Notes: a model not told the origin generated them from the letters alone. Shown: positions 39,601 to 51,151, numbered from the stretch's first letter. The stretch: DNA of 64,000 nt from Antedon mediterranea (GCF_964355755.1 NC_092672.1:7750001-7814000); one strand, 5' to 3'. Program-made: numbers and translations.

Positions 39601-42600
39601 ACGCAGTTTTCCATGTTATTGTTCTCTACTCACCAATTTAAAATAGCAAATGTATTTTTATAATATAAAAATATATAATATATTATTCAATTCTTTTAAA
39701 TTTTCAAGATAATGAACAATCTCTAAAAACAGATTGATAATAAATCAAGTTGGGCTGCTTTAAAAAAAAATCATTTATTTTAATAATATGCATTACCTCC
39801 ATCTGCACTACTAGCATCCAGGCCTAGCTTAGCCCAAGATTTGAAACCGAGAGCAAATATATTTTCAAGTTTTCTAGTGGCCATGTCAATTACCATTATA
39901 CCGTTATTTTCCTGAAAAATGGGTTGTTAAAGATCAAATCAAATAAATTCAATTTATAATGTTTCAATGTTGTCTTAACTTTGCAACCAAAAAACAAAAC
40001 AAAAACCTATTCATGTCTAACTATTCTTAATTTCGTTTCATTTATTAGTTTTACAAAAATATTGATTTATAGTAAAAAGTAAGAGAATATTTTTATTTAA
40101 ATTACTGTAAAAAGCAAACAGAGACGATTAAAAACAATAAATAGTAATAATTGTATGTTTAGAAAAATAATTAAAATAATGATTCACAGATTTGTTAATG
40201 TTTCAACCATTTGTAATGTATTTATTTTTTATCTGCTGTATTGTAAAACAAATAATTTCTGATTTATTTGAATTAAAAGGAAATTTTTCTTTTTCTTGAT
40301 CCAATAGATCGAAATTACTAAAAATTGTACGGTACATCAAATGACGCTTTACAAACATTCAGTAGACTTTTGATCCAATTTAAGTTACTTCAAGATATTT
40401 GAATTAGACCAATAAAGATTAATTGAATACAACAAATATCATTCCAACAATAATAATATAATATGTTTATGCTTTTGAAGGAAACATTTTTAATTATTTA
40501 CTATGGAGAAATGTCCGAGAGTTTTGCACTCTTTGGGTGAAAAGAGTAAAACAATGATTTTAAATGAATACCTGTAAAGTGACGTAAAGTTTAGTTTCAT
40601 CATTACTGAAAGCAATTGATTCCGGTTCAAGGTTCATTGAGAATGTCGAAGGAGCATATGGTTTACGAATCCCATACATGATATATTGAAATTCTCTACA
40701 AAAACAAATGGGAATATTACTTTTAAAATAGAGAACTCGACTATAAACCAACCAAAAATAATGTTGAGCAAATTAGCGGAACGGTAATCAACCGATAATA
40801 TAACATCCGTAAAAAGGCTGTCCCACTCTTTACATCGTAGGCCTATCTACTAATGAATATCATGTCTCTCTTACACAAACAAATGGATTTACACATAATT
40901 CAGAAAAGATAAAACATAAAAATAACATAACGATATCTTAGAATGCTTAAACAATCTTTCAGCACTGGAAGCAAATAATCTTGGATTTCTTTTGCCAAGG
41001 ACATGTGCTGCATGCGGGGTTGCATGTCGACAAATCAAAGCATGTTTAAATTTTCCCATTTGTAATGCCACTGAAATCTTTTTTAAAACATTCTAAGTAA
41101 GATATTTATCAACCAGCACACATAAACTGTCATTCGAACATAATAATAATAATGTAATACTTTATTTACTTTGCATTCAGGTGCATGAAATCTAGAGAAG
41201 AAGCTATAGGACGTGTGCGTCCTTCAAAGTTGTTGATAAACGTGATGGTAGGCTCGGGATCGTGGAAGACATTAGTGGCGCTAATACTGGCCTTTCCTTC
41301 ATTAGAGACTACTATTGTACGACAGTCAGACGAGAACAGAATCATATCAGGGGATGCACCAACTAAAAGTTAAAAAAAATAGTATCATAGGTCTAACTTT
41401 CTTATTTTGCATATTTTATAATACTTTAAAAATGTCAGTATTTGTTCTATAATAGTTATTACATCCTGACTACAGATGCCTGTGTATATTTTTTCATTAA
41501 AAAAAATGAGGCATAACATAAACAAAACAGTCCTAAAGAATTTTGATAAATAACTTTAATTTAGATTCTGAAATAGGAACTGGCAGGTTAAAATAGAAAC
41601 TCGCAGGTTGAAATATGCAAGATTCTTAAACTTGTAATCAAAATAAGTACTATTGACCCTTTTAGAGACATCACGTACGTCGGGGTGTAAAGCAACTACG
41701 AGAAAATTATGTTATTGTTTAAATCGTAATACATTAAAATCATTTTCTACATGACCTTAGTCACGTGCATCCGGTGACTCATTTAAGTAGCCAAAACGGT
41801 TATTTTTGGAAATTGTTGGATCTTCTCCAAAATTGAATTCACCAAAGTGAAACATTGATAATTCATAATTATAATTTACATTTATTGAGTTTATTTTTAG
41901 ACTCAGCCTTGATATAATGCTATAACAAATGTAACATCGTTAGAGTTAATAGTAATAAAAACTATAACACCATATAGCCTAACTCATAATTATTTGTTTA
42001 TTTTTTTAACGTGTTTTCTTTTCATGTGTTTTTTGACCGTGTAGACTATACAGACAATAGAACACGTACTTTATTTTTTTGGCAGCCATTGCCCTTAAAC
42101 TTACACACGTTTAATATTGTTTAACATGTGAGTGTAACTAATTTCTATACCTCTGAAATGCATCGAAATCATTTAAACTTACACGCATGTGATATTCGTG
42201 TGACATGCGAGGGCTATTAAACTACCACTTACCAGTTACCGTATGCATTTTGTCTAGTGTTTTAGTATTACGGTTATAGAGCTTGAATATCTTGAGTTGT
42301 CCATTTAAAGCTGGAAATTCACTATGTTCTTGTACAAAAGCTAAATAGCCGCCACAGATTGCCAGATCTTCAACATTGTGAGACAAACGATGTTTGTGAA
42401 TGATCACCGGCTTCTTTGGTTTTGATATGTCAACGACATGTAGGAATCGCGAACCTTGAAAAGAATTAGTTAAAGTTAAATTTTCACTACTGGCAAACTT
42501 ACTTCTTTCTCCATTTGCCGACTAAAGCTGATTGTTGGTTCATATCTTATATTGTTTTGAATTTTGACCCCCTACCCTTTCTTGACTACATTACTGTCAT

Positions 42601-43349
42601 CTCACTTGTGCACAGTCCTATTCTTATCCACATCACAGGAAATTCATTTTTTCAGATCCAATTACAATCTTATCGCAATATTTTTAAGTGATTTGATATT
42701 CCTTTGGAAAAATTAGCGCATGGATACTTTTTTCTAAAAGAATTCCCCTTTTTGGCAAGTGTTTAAACATTGTAAACAAACAATCAAAAGATCTCTAATT
42801 AAACGGTAAGTGATTGCTACGAAGTGACACTAATGTAATTACGGACACTAAATGGATATTGTCACGAAGTAACAATAATGCTTGGCCTTAAAACATTAGG
42901 TAAATAATTAACAAGATTACAATTGAATTTCACATTTTAACAGCTGAATTTTCTACCTTACAAGTAGGCAAATAAGAAATAGGTCTAAATAAAAATATAT
43001 TGGGTTTCATATTTGTGTTTTGTGAAGCTTTCCTAATATTGGAAAAAAAGTTGAATTGAATTAATTTGAAGTTTTTAGCAAACATCAAACATCACTTTTT
43101 GGCGTCACTAACCAATGTTAAAAGTTTAGAAACGAACGAACGAATGTCCATTTTCTTACCTGCAGTATAGATAATCTTGTTGCGGGCATCATATGCCGTT
43201 TCTTCCACTGCGTTCCGATTAAAGTCATACACGCCCTTATTAGTGTTGTAGTCATATGGCATATAAAGTGAAGATACTTTAGTTAAACCAATAACGGCAT
43301 CACTCACGTGTAGACAAACACAACTAAAAATAAGTGCTTGCAAAATCAT
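36626..43349 (-). CDS. MSP130: MSP130-like GPI-anchored biomineralisation protein
   Basis: Eleven exons, minus strand: 43160-43349, 42233-42454, 41170-41362, 40572-40695, 39797-39911, 39236-39409, 38936-39001, 38580-38827, 38109-38326, 37905-38005, 36626-36720. They total 1746 nt, 581 aa; every junction is GT-AG and in phase. Residues 1-18 form a signal peptide (cleavage near V-S-D-A). The body matches the MSP130/choice-of-anchor-I fold: H-V-V-D-I-S near residue 70, E-P-E-S-I-A-F-S-N-D, a V-I-D-M strand, Y-P-I-Y-S-L-Y-Q-P-D-G, G-R-G-F-S-I-W and Y-D-S-G-D. The last 30 residues (552-581) are N-S-S-S, a short polar spacer and a hydrophobic tail, a classic GPI signal. MSP130 proteins coat skeletogenic mesenchyme cells in sea urchins and act in calcified skeleton formation. 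MSP130 is a multigene family, so which paralog this is remains open. Confidence 0.9.
37175..37464. repeat. Tandem duplication in last MSP130 intron
   Basis: A unit of about 140 bases (37175-37314) recurs at 37327-37464, 152 bases downstream. Shared landmarks are TTGGCAATC, AATGTCAGGCCGTA, CTTCAAAACTACAAGACGGA, AAATTTAAACCACTGATAGA and ATGTGGTCACGGA. Copy 2 has gained a TAGGCCTA-type insertion after GGCCGTA. A partial third start (GGACCACTTTTTATTA) follows at about 37486. Confidence 0.75.
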
Positions 43350-43612
43350 GTTTCTTAACAGTGGTAAAAGAAACTAAAATGTTTCCAATTGATGATATAC
43401 TATAAAACCTGTCGGTGCACTTTCTACGCTACAAATCCAATGTATATAATTCGATTATTGTCGAAAATATAGGGACTTCCTCTATAGTGATTAGTCAGAA
43501 TTTGATGGCGAAATTATATCAATTTAGTGAATCACTAAATCATCTCACTGGCTAAGGAAGTCACATGACTTATTCTGAACTCCGTGTGCAGACCTACGTG
43601 GTTTCACGTAAC

Positions 43613-43911
43613 ACATTTATTTATTATTTATTTATTAAAACATATTTAGGCAGGAAGAACATAATTCAGAAAAGAAAAGATCTCAAAATGTCCGTTTCTC
43701 AATATGGTCCTGCAATGAAACAACCATATAAAAAGAAAAATAGAAAAAATATAACAATCAGTAAATATAGAACGTTAATAACAAAACGTGGAAAATTCAA
43801 TTATTTTTTAAGAAATGCTTTTTATAATTATTAATTTTAAAACTATTTACAGACAAACTTTCTAGAATTTTTACAGGGATCTTATTCCAAGCTTTTGCTC
43901 CAGCAATCTTT
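43613..43911 (-). mobile_element. 5'-truncated LINE, ORF2 C-terminal end and A-rich tail
   Basis: On the minus strand a frame reads G-A-K-A-W-N-K-I-P, then an S-V-N-S-F-K-I-N-N-Y-K-K-H-F-L stretch and a stop. This is the typical closing motif of non-LTR retrotransposon reverse transcriptases (G-A-x-x-W-N-x-L-P followed by S-x-x-x-F-K-x-x-L-K-x-x-L/F). It is followed by AT-rich sequence and an (AATA)n tail (plus-strand TTTA repeats, about 43615-43640). The 5' truncation coincides with the start of the minisatellite. Confidence 0.65.
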
Positions 43912-46900
43912 AGTATATGTGTAGTGAATGATATAGGGCTCGTTCAGGCTAAGTCATTTACCCGCGTAATCTTTAGTATATGTGTAGTGAATGATGTAGG
44001 GCTCGTTCAGGCTAAGTCATTTACCCGCGTGTGTAATGAATGATATAGGGCTCGTTCAGGCTAAGTCATTTACCCGCGTGTGTAATGAATGATATAGGGC
44101 TCGTTCAGGCTAAGTCATTTACCCGCGTAATCTTTAGTATATGTGTAGTGAATGATGTAGGGCTCGTTCAGGCTAAGTCATTTACCCGCGTGTGTAATGA
44201 ATGATATAGGGCTCGTTCAGGCTAAGTCATTTACCCGCGTAATCTTTAGTATATGTGTAGTGAATGATGTAGGGCTCGTTCAGGCTAAGTCATTTACCCG
44301 CGTGTGTAATGAATGATATAGGGCTCGTTCAGGCTAAGTCATTTACCCGCGTGTGTAATGAATGATATAGGGCTCGTTCAGGCTAAGTCATTTACCCGCG
44401 TGTGTAGTGAATGATATAGGGCTCGTTCAGGCTAAGTCATTTACCCGCGTGTGTAGTGAATGATATAGGGCTCGTTCAGGCTAAGTCATTTACCCGCGTG
44501 TGTAATGAATGATATAGGGCTCGTTCAGGCTAAGTCATTTACCCGCGTGTGTAGTGAATGATATAGGGCTCGTTCAGGCTAAGTCATTTACCCGCGTGTG
44601 TAGTGAATGATATAGGGCTCGTTCAGGCTAAGTCATTTACCCACGTATGTAGTGAATGATATAGGGCTCGTTCAGGCTAAGTCATTTACCCGCGTGTGTA
44701 GTGAATGATATAGGGCTCGTTCAGGCTAAGTCATTTACCCGCGTGTGTAGTGAATGATATAGGGCTCGTTCAGGCTAAGTCATTTACCCGCGTGTGTAGT
44801 GAATGATATAGGGCTCGTTCAGGCTAAGTCATTTACCCGCGTGTGTAGTGAATGATATAGGGCTCGTTCAGGCTAAGTCATTTACCCGCGTGTGTAGTGC
44901 ATGATATAGGGCTCGTTCAGGCTAAGTCATTTACCCGCGTGTGTAGTGAATGATATAGGGCTCGTTCAGGCTAAGTCATTTACCCGCGTGTGTAGTGAAT
45001 GATATAGGGCTCGTTCAGGCTAAGTCATTTACCCGCGTGCGTAGTGAATGATATAGGGCTCGTTCAGGCTAAGTCATTTACCCGCGTGTGTAGTGAATGA
45101 TATAGGGCTCGTTAAGGCTAAGTCATTTACCCGCGTGTGTAGTGAATGATATAGGGCTCGTTCAGGCTAAGTCATTTACCCGCGTGTGTAATGAATGATA
45201 TAGGGCTCGTTCAGGCTAAGTCATTTACCCGCGTGTGTAATGAATGATATAGGGCTCGTTCAGGCTAAGTCATTTACCCGCGTGTGTAATGAATGATATA
45301 GGGCTCGTTCAGGCTAAGTCATTTACCCGCGTGCGTAATGAATGATATAGGGCTCGTTCAGGCTAAGTCATTTACCCGCGTGTGTAATGAATGATATAGG
45401 GCTCGTTCAGGCTAAGTCATTTACCCGCGTGTGTAATGAATGATATAGGGCTCGTTCAGGCTAAGTCATTTACCCGCGTGTGTAGTGAATGATATAGGGC
45501 TCGTTCAGGCTAAGTCATTTACCCGCGTGTGTAATGAATGATATAGGGCTCGTTCAGGCTAAGTCATTTACCCGCGTGTGTAGTGAATGATATAGGGCTC
45601 GTTCAGGCTAAGTCATTTACCCGCGTGTGTAGTGAATGATATAGGGCTCGTTCAGGCTAAGTCATTTACCCGCGTGTGTAGTGAATGATATAGGGCTCGT
45701 TCAGGCTAAGTCATTTACCCGCGTGTGTAGTGAATGATATAGGGCTCGTTCAGGCTAAGTCATTTACCCGCGTGTGTAGTGAATGATATAGGGCTCGTTC
45801 AGGCTAAGTCATTTACCCGCGTGTGTAATGAATGATATAGGGCTCGTTCAGGCTAAGTCATTTACCCGCGTGTGTAGTGAATGATATAGGGCTCGTTCAG
45901 GCTAAGTCATTTACCCGCGTGTGTAGTGCATGATATAGGGCTCGTTCAGGCTAAGTCATTTACCCGCGTGTGTAGTGAATGATATAGGGCTCGTTCAGGC
46001 TAAGTCATTTACCCGCGTGTGTAGTGAATGATATAGGGCTCGTTCAGGCTAAGTCATTTACCCGCGTGTGTAGTGAATGATATAGGGCTCGTTCAGGCTA
46101 AGTCATTTACCCGCGTGTGTAGTGAATGATATAGGGCTCGTTCAGGCTAAGTCATTTACCCGCGTGTGTAATGAATGATATAGAGCTCGTTCAGGCTAAG
46201 TCATTTACCCACGTGTGTAGTGAATGATATAGGGCTCGTTCAGGCTAAGTCATTTACCCGCGTGTGTAGTGAATGATATAGGGCTCGTTCAGGCTAAGTC
46301 ATTTACCCGCGTGTGTAATGAATGATATAGGGCTCGTTCAGGCTAAGTCATTTACCCGCGTGTGTAGTGAATGATATAGGGCTCGTTCAGGCTAAGTCAT
46401 TTACCCGCGTGTGTAGTGAATGATATAGGGCTCGTTCAGGCTAAGTCATGTACCCGCGTGTGTAATGAATGATATAGGGCTCGTTCAGGCTAAGTCATTT
46501 ACCCGCGTGTGTAGTGAATGATATAGGGCTCGTTCAGGCTAAGTCATTTACCCGCGTGTGTAATGAATGATATAGGGCTCGTTCAGGCTAAGTCATTTAC
46601 CCGCGTGTGTAGTGAATGATATAGGGCTCGTTCAGGCTAAGTCATTTACCCGCGTGTGTAGTGAATGATATAGGGCTCGTTCAGGCTAAGTCATTTACCC
46701 GCGTGTGTAGTGAATGATATAGGGCTCGTTCAGGCTAAGTCATTTACCCGCGTGTGTAGTGAATGATATAGGGCTCGTTCAGGCTAAGTCATTTACCCGC
46801 GTGTGTAGTGAATGATATAGGGCTCGTTCAGGCTAAGTCATTTACCCGCGTGTGTAGTGAATGATATAGGGCTCGTTCAGGCTAAGTCATTTACCCGCGT

Positions 46901-46953
46901 GTGTAGTGAATGATATAGGGCTCGTTCAGGCTAAGTCATTTACCCGCGTGTGT
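43908..46953 (+). repeat. Minisatellite, 49-bp unit, about 60 copies
   Basis: Near-identical head-to-tail units contain GTGTGTAGTGAATGATATAG, GGCTCGTTCAGGCTAAGTCA and TTTACCCGC; the period is exactly 49 in the distal part (for example 46861 to 46910). Point variants recur: GTAATGAATG versus GTAGTGAATG, GTGCGT, CCACGT. Four units near the left end are 63 bp, carrying an extra AATCTTTAGTATAT. The array ends abruptly at GTGTGTATTTAATAATG. Copy number is estimated from length, and assembly collapse or expansion is possible. Confidence 0.97.
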
Positions 46954-46991
46954 ATTTAATAATGCATGTGCACTGTATAATACGTGCGCTT

Positions 46992-47280
46992 GAGATTGGT
47001 TCCCATTCTCGGACAAAACGCAAGGACGTAAGTGCGCCGCAAGTAATTTGACCAATAAAGCTTGGTTTTCACTAGAACGCAACGCAAGGACGTAAACGCA
47101 ACGCAAGCGTGTTGACCGACGACAAGCGACAGTTCGAATAATCTATCGCTTACGTTACGTCTACGTCCATGCGTTGCGTCCTAGTGAGAACCAAGCTTTA
47201 GAGATGGATTAAAAACTGTCGCTTCGATTGGTCAACTCACTTGATTGCGATCTAAACGTCGTTACGTGAACCAAGCTTCA
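46992..47280. mobile_element. Outer MITE copy split by a younger insertion
   Basis: The left half (GATTGGTTCCCATTCTCGG, then AAACGCAAGGACGTAAGTGC) and right half (GATTGGTCAACTCACTTGAT, then CGTTACGTGAACCAAGCTT) resemble the two ends of family A. They are separated by the intact copy at 47056-47200. The halves are more diverged than the inner copy, consistent with an older insertion. Confidence 0.5.
47056..47200. mobile_element. MITE family A, intact inner copy
   Basis: A 145-bp element begins TAAAGCTTGG and ends CCAAGCTTTA. The inverted ends extend over about 38 bases with few mismatches (CACTAGAACGCAACGCAAGG versus, in reverse complement, CACTAGGACGCAACGCATGG). The TA at both edges suggests TA target duplication. 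No coding capacity; related to the copy at 992-1143. Confidence 0.75.
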
Positions 47281-47668
47281 GAAAAGGCTTTATGGTTTAT
47301 GGTACATTTCTATGACACGCTACACTTGAATACGTTTCAGATTTAATTCAGATCATATTGATACACTATAGTAGGATACGTATTAATTGTGTGACTTATA
47401 TTGGATTTCCCGTAAACATAATGGTACGTTCTGTCCAGGGTCGTATTAATACGTGGCTTTTGAGGGATACAAGTTCTATATACATGTTAAAAGGTCAATA
47501 TGTTAAGTGGCATCTGTATTGTGTTATATTGGCAATGATTTTATGGTAATTAGCGTGATTGGGTATACTAATTCATCCATGACTATTATTATATTTAGGA
47601 CAAGCGTTGTTTAATAGGCCAGGAGAGAGTTTCGTAAACTGAAACATATTGTAAAAGGACTAACAATC

Positions 47669-50600
47669 ATGGAAGGCAGTGAAGCAACATGTGATTTTGC
47701 TGAAAAACTGGAGAAGGTGTTCAGTGGCACCTTCACAAGTCTCGGTATTATTACAGGGCTTGAGGTGGGTCTGTTTGATATATTATCAAACTTCAAAGAA
47801 CCAAAATCATACATAGAAATTGCTGAAAAGGGCGGACTAAAACCAAGGTAGGATGCTGTCTGTGCACATCATAGCCATTTCTGATATTTATTATACGATA
47901 TAATCTAAGCCCGTTTATAGTTATTTATCCAGGTGAGTTGACGTAACCTACTATATAGCGATGAGTGTGCTTGTCCATGAAACCAACTTACGGGGGTTAA
48001 CCTGAACGAGCCCTATTCATTACACATTGTTTCATATTATCTGAAAACAATTGTTAAGGCCCATTTACTCTAGGACGATAACGATAGCCGATACATTGGT
48101 TATTTTATAGATGAAAAGTGAATGCTTATCTAGCCTATTTATCGTCGAATGTTATCGTCCAAGTGTAAATGGACCTTTCATATAATAACATACACCAACT
48201 ACAGCATAACAGTTGTTTTATAATAACCACGCTTAGCTATACAATGTTGTATACATTATTTTGGTGGCGCCATAATGCACTTTACCTGCCCTTCATGTAT
48301 AAATACAAATCAAAATCATGTCGTATGCTTTTAATGTTTATGTTTTAAGGTACGTAAAGGAGTTACTTGGTTGTATGACATCAGCCGGAATCGTTAAAAT
48401 TGATCCAGAAAATGAAAAGTATTATCTTCCTGAGAATCATCGAAAATTCTTTGACAAGAGTAAATCGGAGTCATATATTGTGCAATACATGGAGCTTCTA
48501 CCTACACTTTGTACATTAAGAGAAAAGGTTGCCAAATGCTATCCAATTGATGGGCCAAAAGGTACCAGTAATTTTAATGCTGCGGTGCCAATTTTTTTAA
48601 ACAACGTAAATACGCATGCGTAAACTTCAGAGGTTTTCCACTACATGGTGGCGTTGATGATAAGGTGGTGTCTCTTCTAGTCATGTTGAGACAGGATTGC
48701 GTTTTTAAAACGACATGATGACGAAGTGGAGATTTTATAAAGACCACACGAGAAAATGACGATGATGACGTTTTTTTTTTATTACGACGACGGTGAAAAA
48801 ATACAGGACAGTGCTCATGAATAATTTATGCGTGAGCTTTCACAAAGTGGGCGAAGCTTAGCGTGAAATTCTGTCGTTTTACCTTTCATTTAACCTTAAA
48901 TATACAGTTCAAATTAAACTTTAAAGTGGATGCTGTACAACTGCCAAGAGATTCAGAAGCGTCCTCGTGAGAGAGAGAGAGAGATACTGATGTTCTAGCT
49001 ACGCCATGCACCCAAATCAATACACCAATAGGTAGTAAATAGCCTAATTACTGTCATTAGTATCTAGGTAGGCTAGCCCTAATATAGGCTATTAGTGTCT
49101 GGAATTAGTAGGCATGATTTGTCTCTCTCCCCCTTCGCGCAAGAAGGGTGCGTAACTAAACGGCTACGTCGACTGTTTATGATTTTACGCTCTAGCGAAC
49201 ACATAATCTTCGTCGTCCTCACCTTATGCGTCCTGTTTCGTAAAGTCCCTATTTATCAAGACGACGTTGAAAACATGATTGTGAGGATAGTTATCCATTT
49301 GACGGTGAAAATGACGACGGTGTTGACGTAGTGAGGATTTTTATCAAGACGACGATGGAAAAGTGATGACGACGGTGAAAAAAAATTACGACGACTCGAT
49401 GTAGACGTAGTGTATTTATGATGACGATTAAGATGACAAAATGACGACGATGACGTATGTGGAAAATTACAGAGACAAACAGTAAGCCTTACCATGCTGC
49501 ACCTTATAATATATATGAATACAATACCTTATATATTGTTTTTATCTTTTGGGAGCTTTTCACCTTTACTCCATTAGTCGCATTTATAATAACCCATGTC
49601 ACCCTCTAAGGGTGATGTATTATTATTATTAAGATTATATATATATTATAACCATAAAATAAGTCGTATACTATTATACTTACATTACAAAGCATCATTC
49701 TGGCTAAGCTCACCTCCTTAGACTTTACTTCCAGCACCTGTATGGTGATTACCTTTCCTATCACCAGCAATCTATGAAAACAAGCAAAAAGAAAACATTT
49801 GACATTTTATATTATAAAAGTCAAATTTTAATATTGTATCCATCGCTAATTGATGCATGACGATACAAACACGACAAACGGAAATTATTATTACATTATT
49901 AAATGGATGGATGTTGTGTACGTCTGATTTATTTTAGGTGTAAGTCCAGAGCAGTACAAATGCTTTGCTAGTCACATGTCAAAGGTGTCGGCAGTGTATG
50001 TCAACCGTCAACTACTATCGTATATCAATCAAGTGGATGGACTAACACACATGCTTGGTAAATAATGGGGTTCTGTCAATTACACAGTTGCTGAATTAAA
50101 TTGCTAAAACATTTTGAACTATTGATAAACTATTGATTACATTTACCCTTGTCCATTATACTACGAATGTTTTACACCCGGCATTCGCAAGTTATTACAT
50201 GTAAATAGGTAAATATAAGTACTCCGTCTTATTTATTCTAGAAAGTGGGGTTGAATGTCTTGATTTGGCGTGTGGGACCGGACATACTACAGTTATTATG
50301 GCAGAAAGGTTTCTTCATTCAAAGTTTATTGGCGGAGATTTCATGGCAGAACAGCTCAGTGTTGGTAGAGATATTGCAAACAGCCGCAATCTTACAAATA
50401 TAACTCTTCAACAATTTAACGTTGAAAACCTACCACAAGAGTGGACAGAAAGATTCGACTTTGTACTATGTCATTATGCTATCCACGACTTGTCTAATCC
50501 TAAGAAAGGACTGAAGGAATTCAGGAGAGTTTTGAAGACCAGTGGTATTGGTTTGATAGCTGACGTTAATATGCACAGCAAACATTCTGGAAATGTGAAT

Positions 50601-50795
50601 AACCATGTAGCTAGCATGGAGTATGGATTCAGTGAGGTACATTGTATGCCCGCATCTCTTTCATTCGATGATGGGTGGGGCCTAGGAGCCGGTTGGGGTG
50701 TCGAATATGCTACACAGTTCATTGAATCATGTGGGTTTGAAGTTAAAATGATTGAAAGTGGTAAAACCGTGCTTTACATTGTAAAAACGAAATGA
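47669..50795 (+). CDS. SAM-dependent methyltransferase (winged-helix plus Rossmann), 354 aa
   Basis: Four exons: 47669-47847, 48350-48561, 49938-50057, 50242-50795; 1065 nt, all phases and GT-AG sites consistent. Residues about 10-110 form a winged-helix-like N-terminal domain (G-L-E-V-G-L-F-D-I-L, then L-G-C-M-T-S-A-G-I-V and Y-Y-L-P), as in O-methyltransferase-type enzymes. The last exon holds the class I catalytic fold: motif I L-D-L-A-C-G-T-G-H (SAM binding, about 177-185), an acidic G-G-D-F after strand 2, F-D-F-V-L-C-H-Y-A-I-H-D before the post-motif helix, and F-R-R-V-L-K-T-S-G. The length fits the small-molecule methyltransferase-like proteins of marine invertebrates that resemble bacterial Rv2258c-type enzymes. 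Substrate unknown. An ATG at 47669 preceded by stops supports the start. Confidence 0.88.
48001..48025 (-). repeat. Single inverted copy of the minisatellite core
   Basis: CCTGAACGAGCCCTATTCAT followed by TACAC is the reverse complement of the satellite core (GTGTAATGAATAGGGCTCGTTCAGG, lacking the ATAT variation). It sits in intron 1 of the methyltransferase about 1.05 kb beyond the array and in opposite orientation. Confidence 0.75.
48056..48177. mobile_element. Hairpin MITE in methyltransferase intron 1
   Basis: The left arm AAGGCCCATTTACTCTAGGA then CGATAACGATAGCCGATA pairs in reverse complement with the right arm AAGGTCCATTTACACTTGGA then CGATAACATTCGACGATA. The loop is about 45 bases. 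No coding capacity. The arm sequence resembles hAT-type MITE ends, but the superfamily is not certain. Confidence 0.65.
48640..49460. repeat. Degenerate GAC/GAT trinucleotide tracts in intron 2
   Basis: Two purine-rich patches (about 48640-48800 and 49255-49460) are dense in GACGA and GATGA words with no continuous frame. A (GA)n run at about 48970-48985 lies between. They look like decayed microsatellites, not exons, and no splice sites frame them in phase. Confidence 0.6.
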
Positions 50796-50859
50796 TTGCC
50801 AAATAAGCAGTTAATATTTACACAAAATAATTATTTTTTCTTGGGTCTCTATTATTAAA

Positions 50860-50865
50860 AATAAA
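50860..50865 (+). terminator. Poly(A) signal of methyltransferase gene
   Basis: AATAAA 65 bases after the stop codon, overlapping an ATTAAAAATAAA cluster. Distance and position are typical. Confidence 0.6.
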
Positions 50866-51127
50866 ATTGTCATAGATTGATACAATTACATTATAACCGA
50901 GTGCTTTATATTACATGTTTTTCTGGTTATAGACCGATATGTAAGATCATCATGTTTGTTATTAATAAAAGCGTGCACAAATATTAAGATTTCGGGAAAA
51001 AAATATTTGCAAGATAATGTTTAAAAAAAACCCTTAAGATACAATATTTACTAAAACATACAATATTCTCATTTATACACATCATAAACTAGAACATGTA
51101 CATAAGGCGTACACATTATATAATCAA

Positions 51128-51151
51128 GGAAGAGTTAAATTTAACTCTTCC
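51128..51151. repeat. 24-bp perfect palindrome between convergent genes
   Basis: GGAAGAGTTAAA is followed immediately by its exact reverse complement TTTAACTCTTCC, giving a perfect dyad with no loop. It lies in the 593-base gap between the methyltransferase stop (plus strand) and the DED gene A stop (minus strand). Confidence 0.9.

Larger units (their letters stand above)
43350..47668. other. Head-to-head intergenic region dominated by minisatellite
   Basis: Separates the divergently transcribed MSP130-like and methyltransferase genes. About 3 of 4.3 kb is a 49-bp minisatellite. The left edge holds a LINE 3' end and the right edge nested MITEs. Promoters of both flanking genes must lie near its ends; no TATA or other element stood out to me. 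Confidence 0.6.

Noticed and set aside
43908-46953. CRISPR-like array
   Set aside because: Units are head-to-tail without unique spacers, in a eukaryotic intergenic region: a minisatellite.
48640-49460. Coding exons in the GAC/GAT-rich patches of the methyltransferase intron
   Set aside because: No continuous frame, and the methyltransferase exons join perfectly without them.
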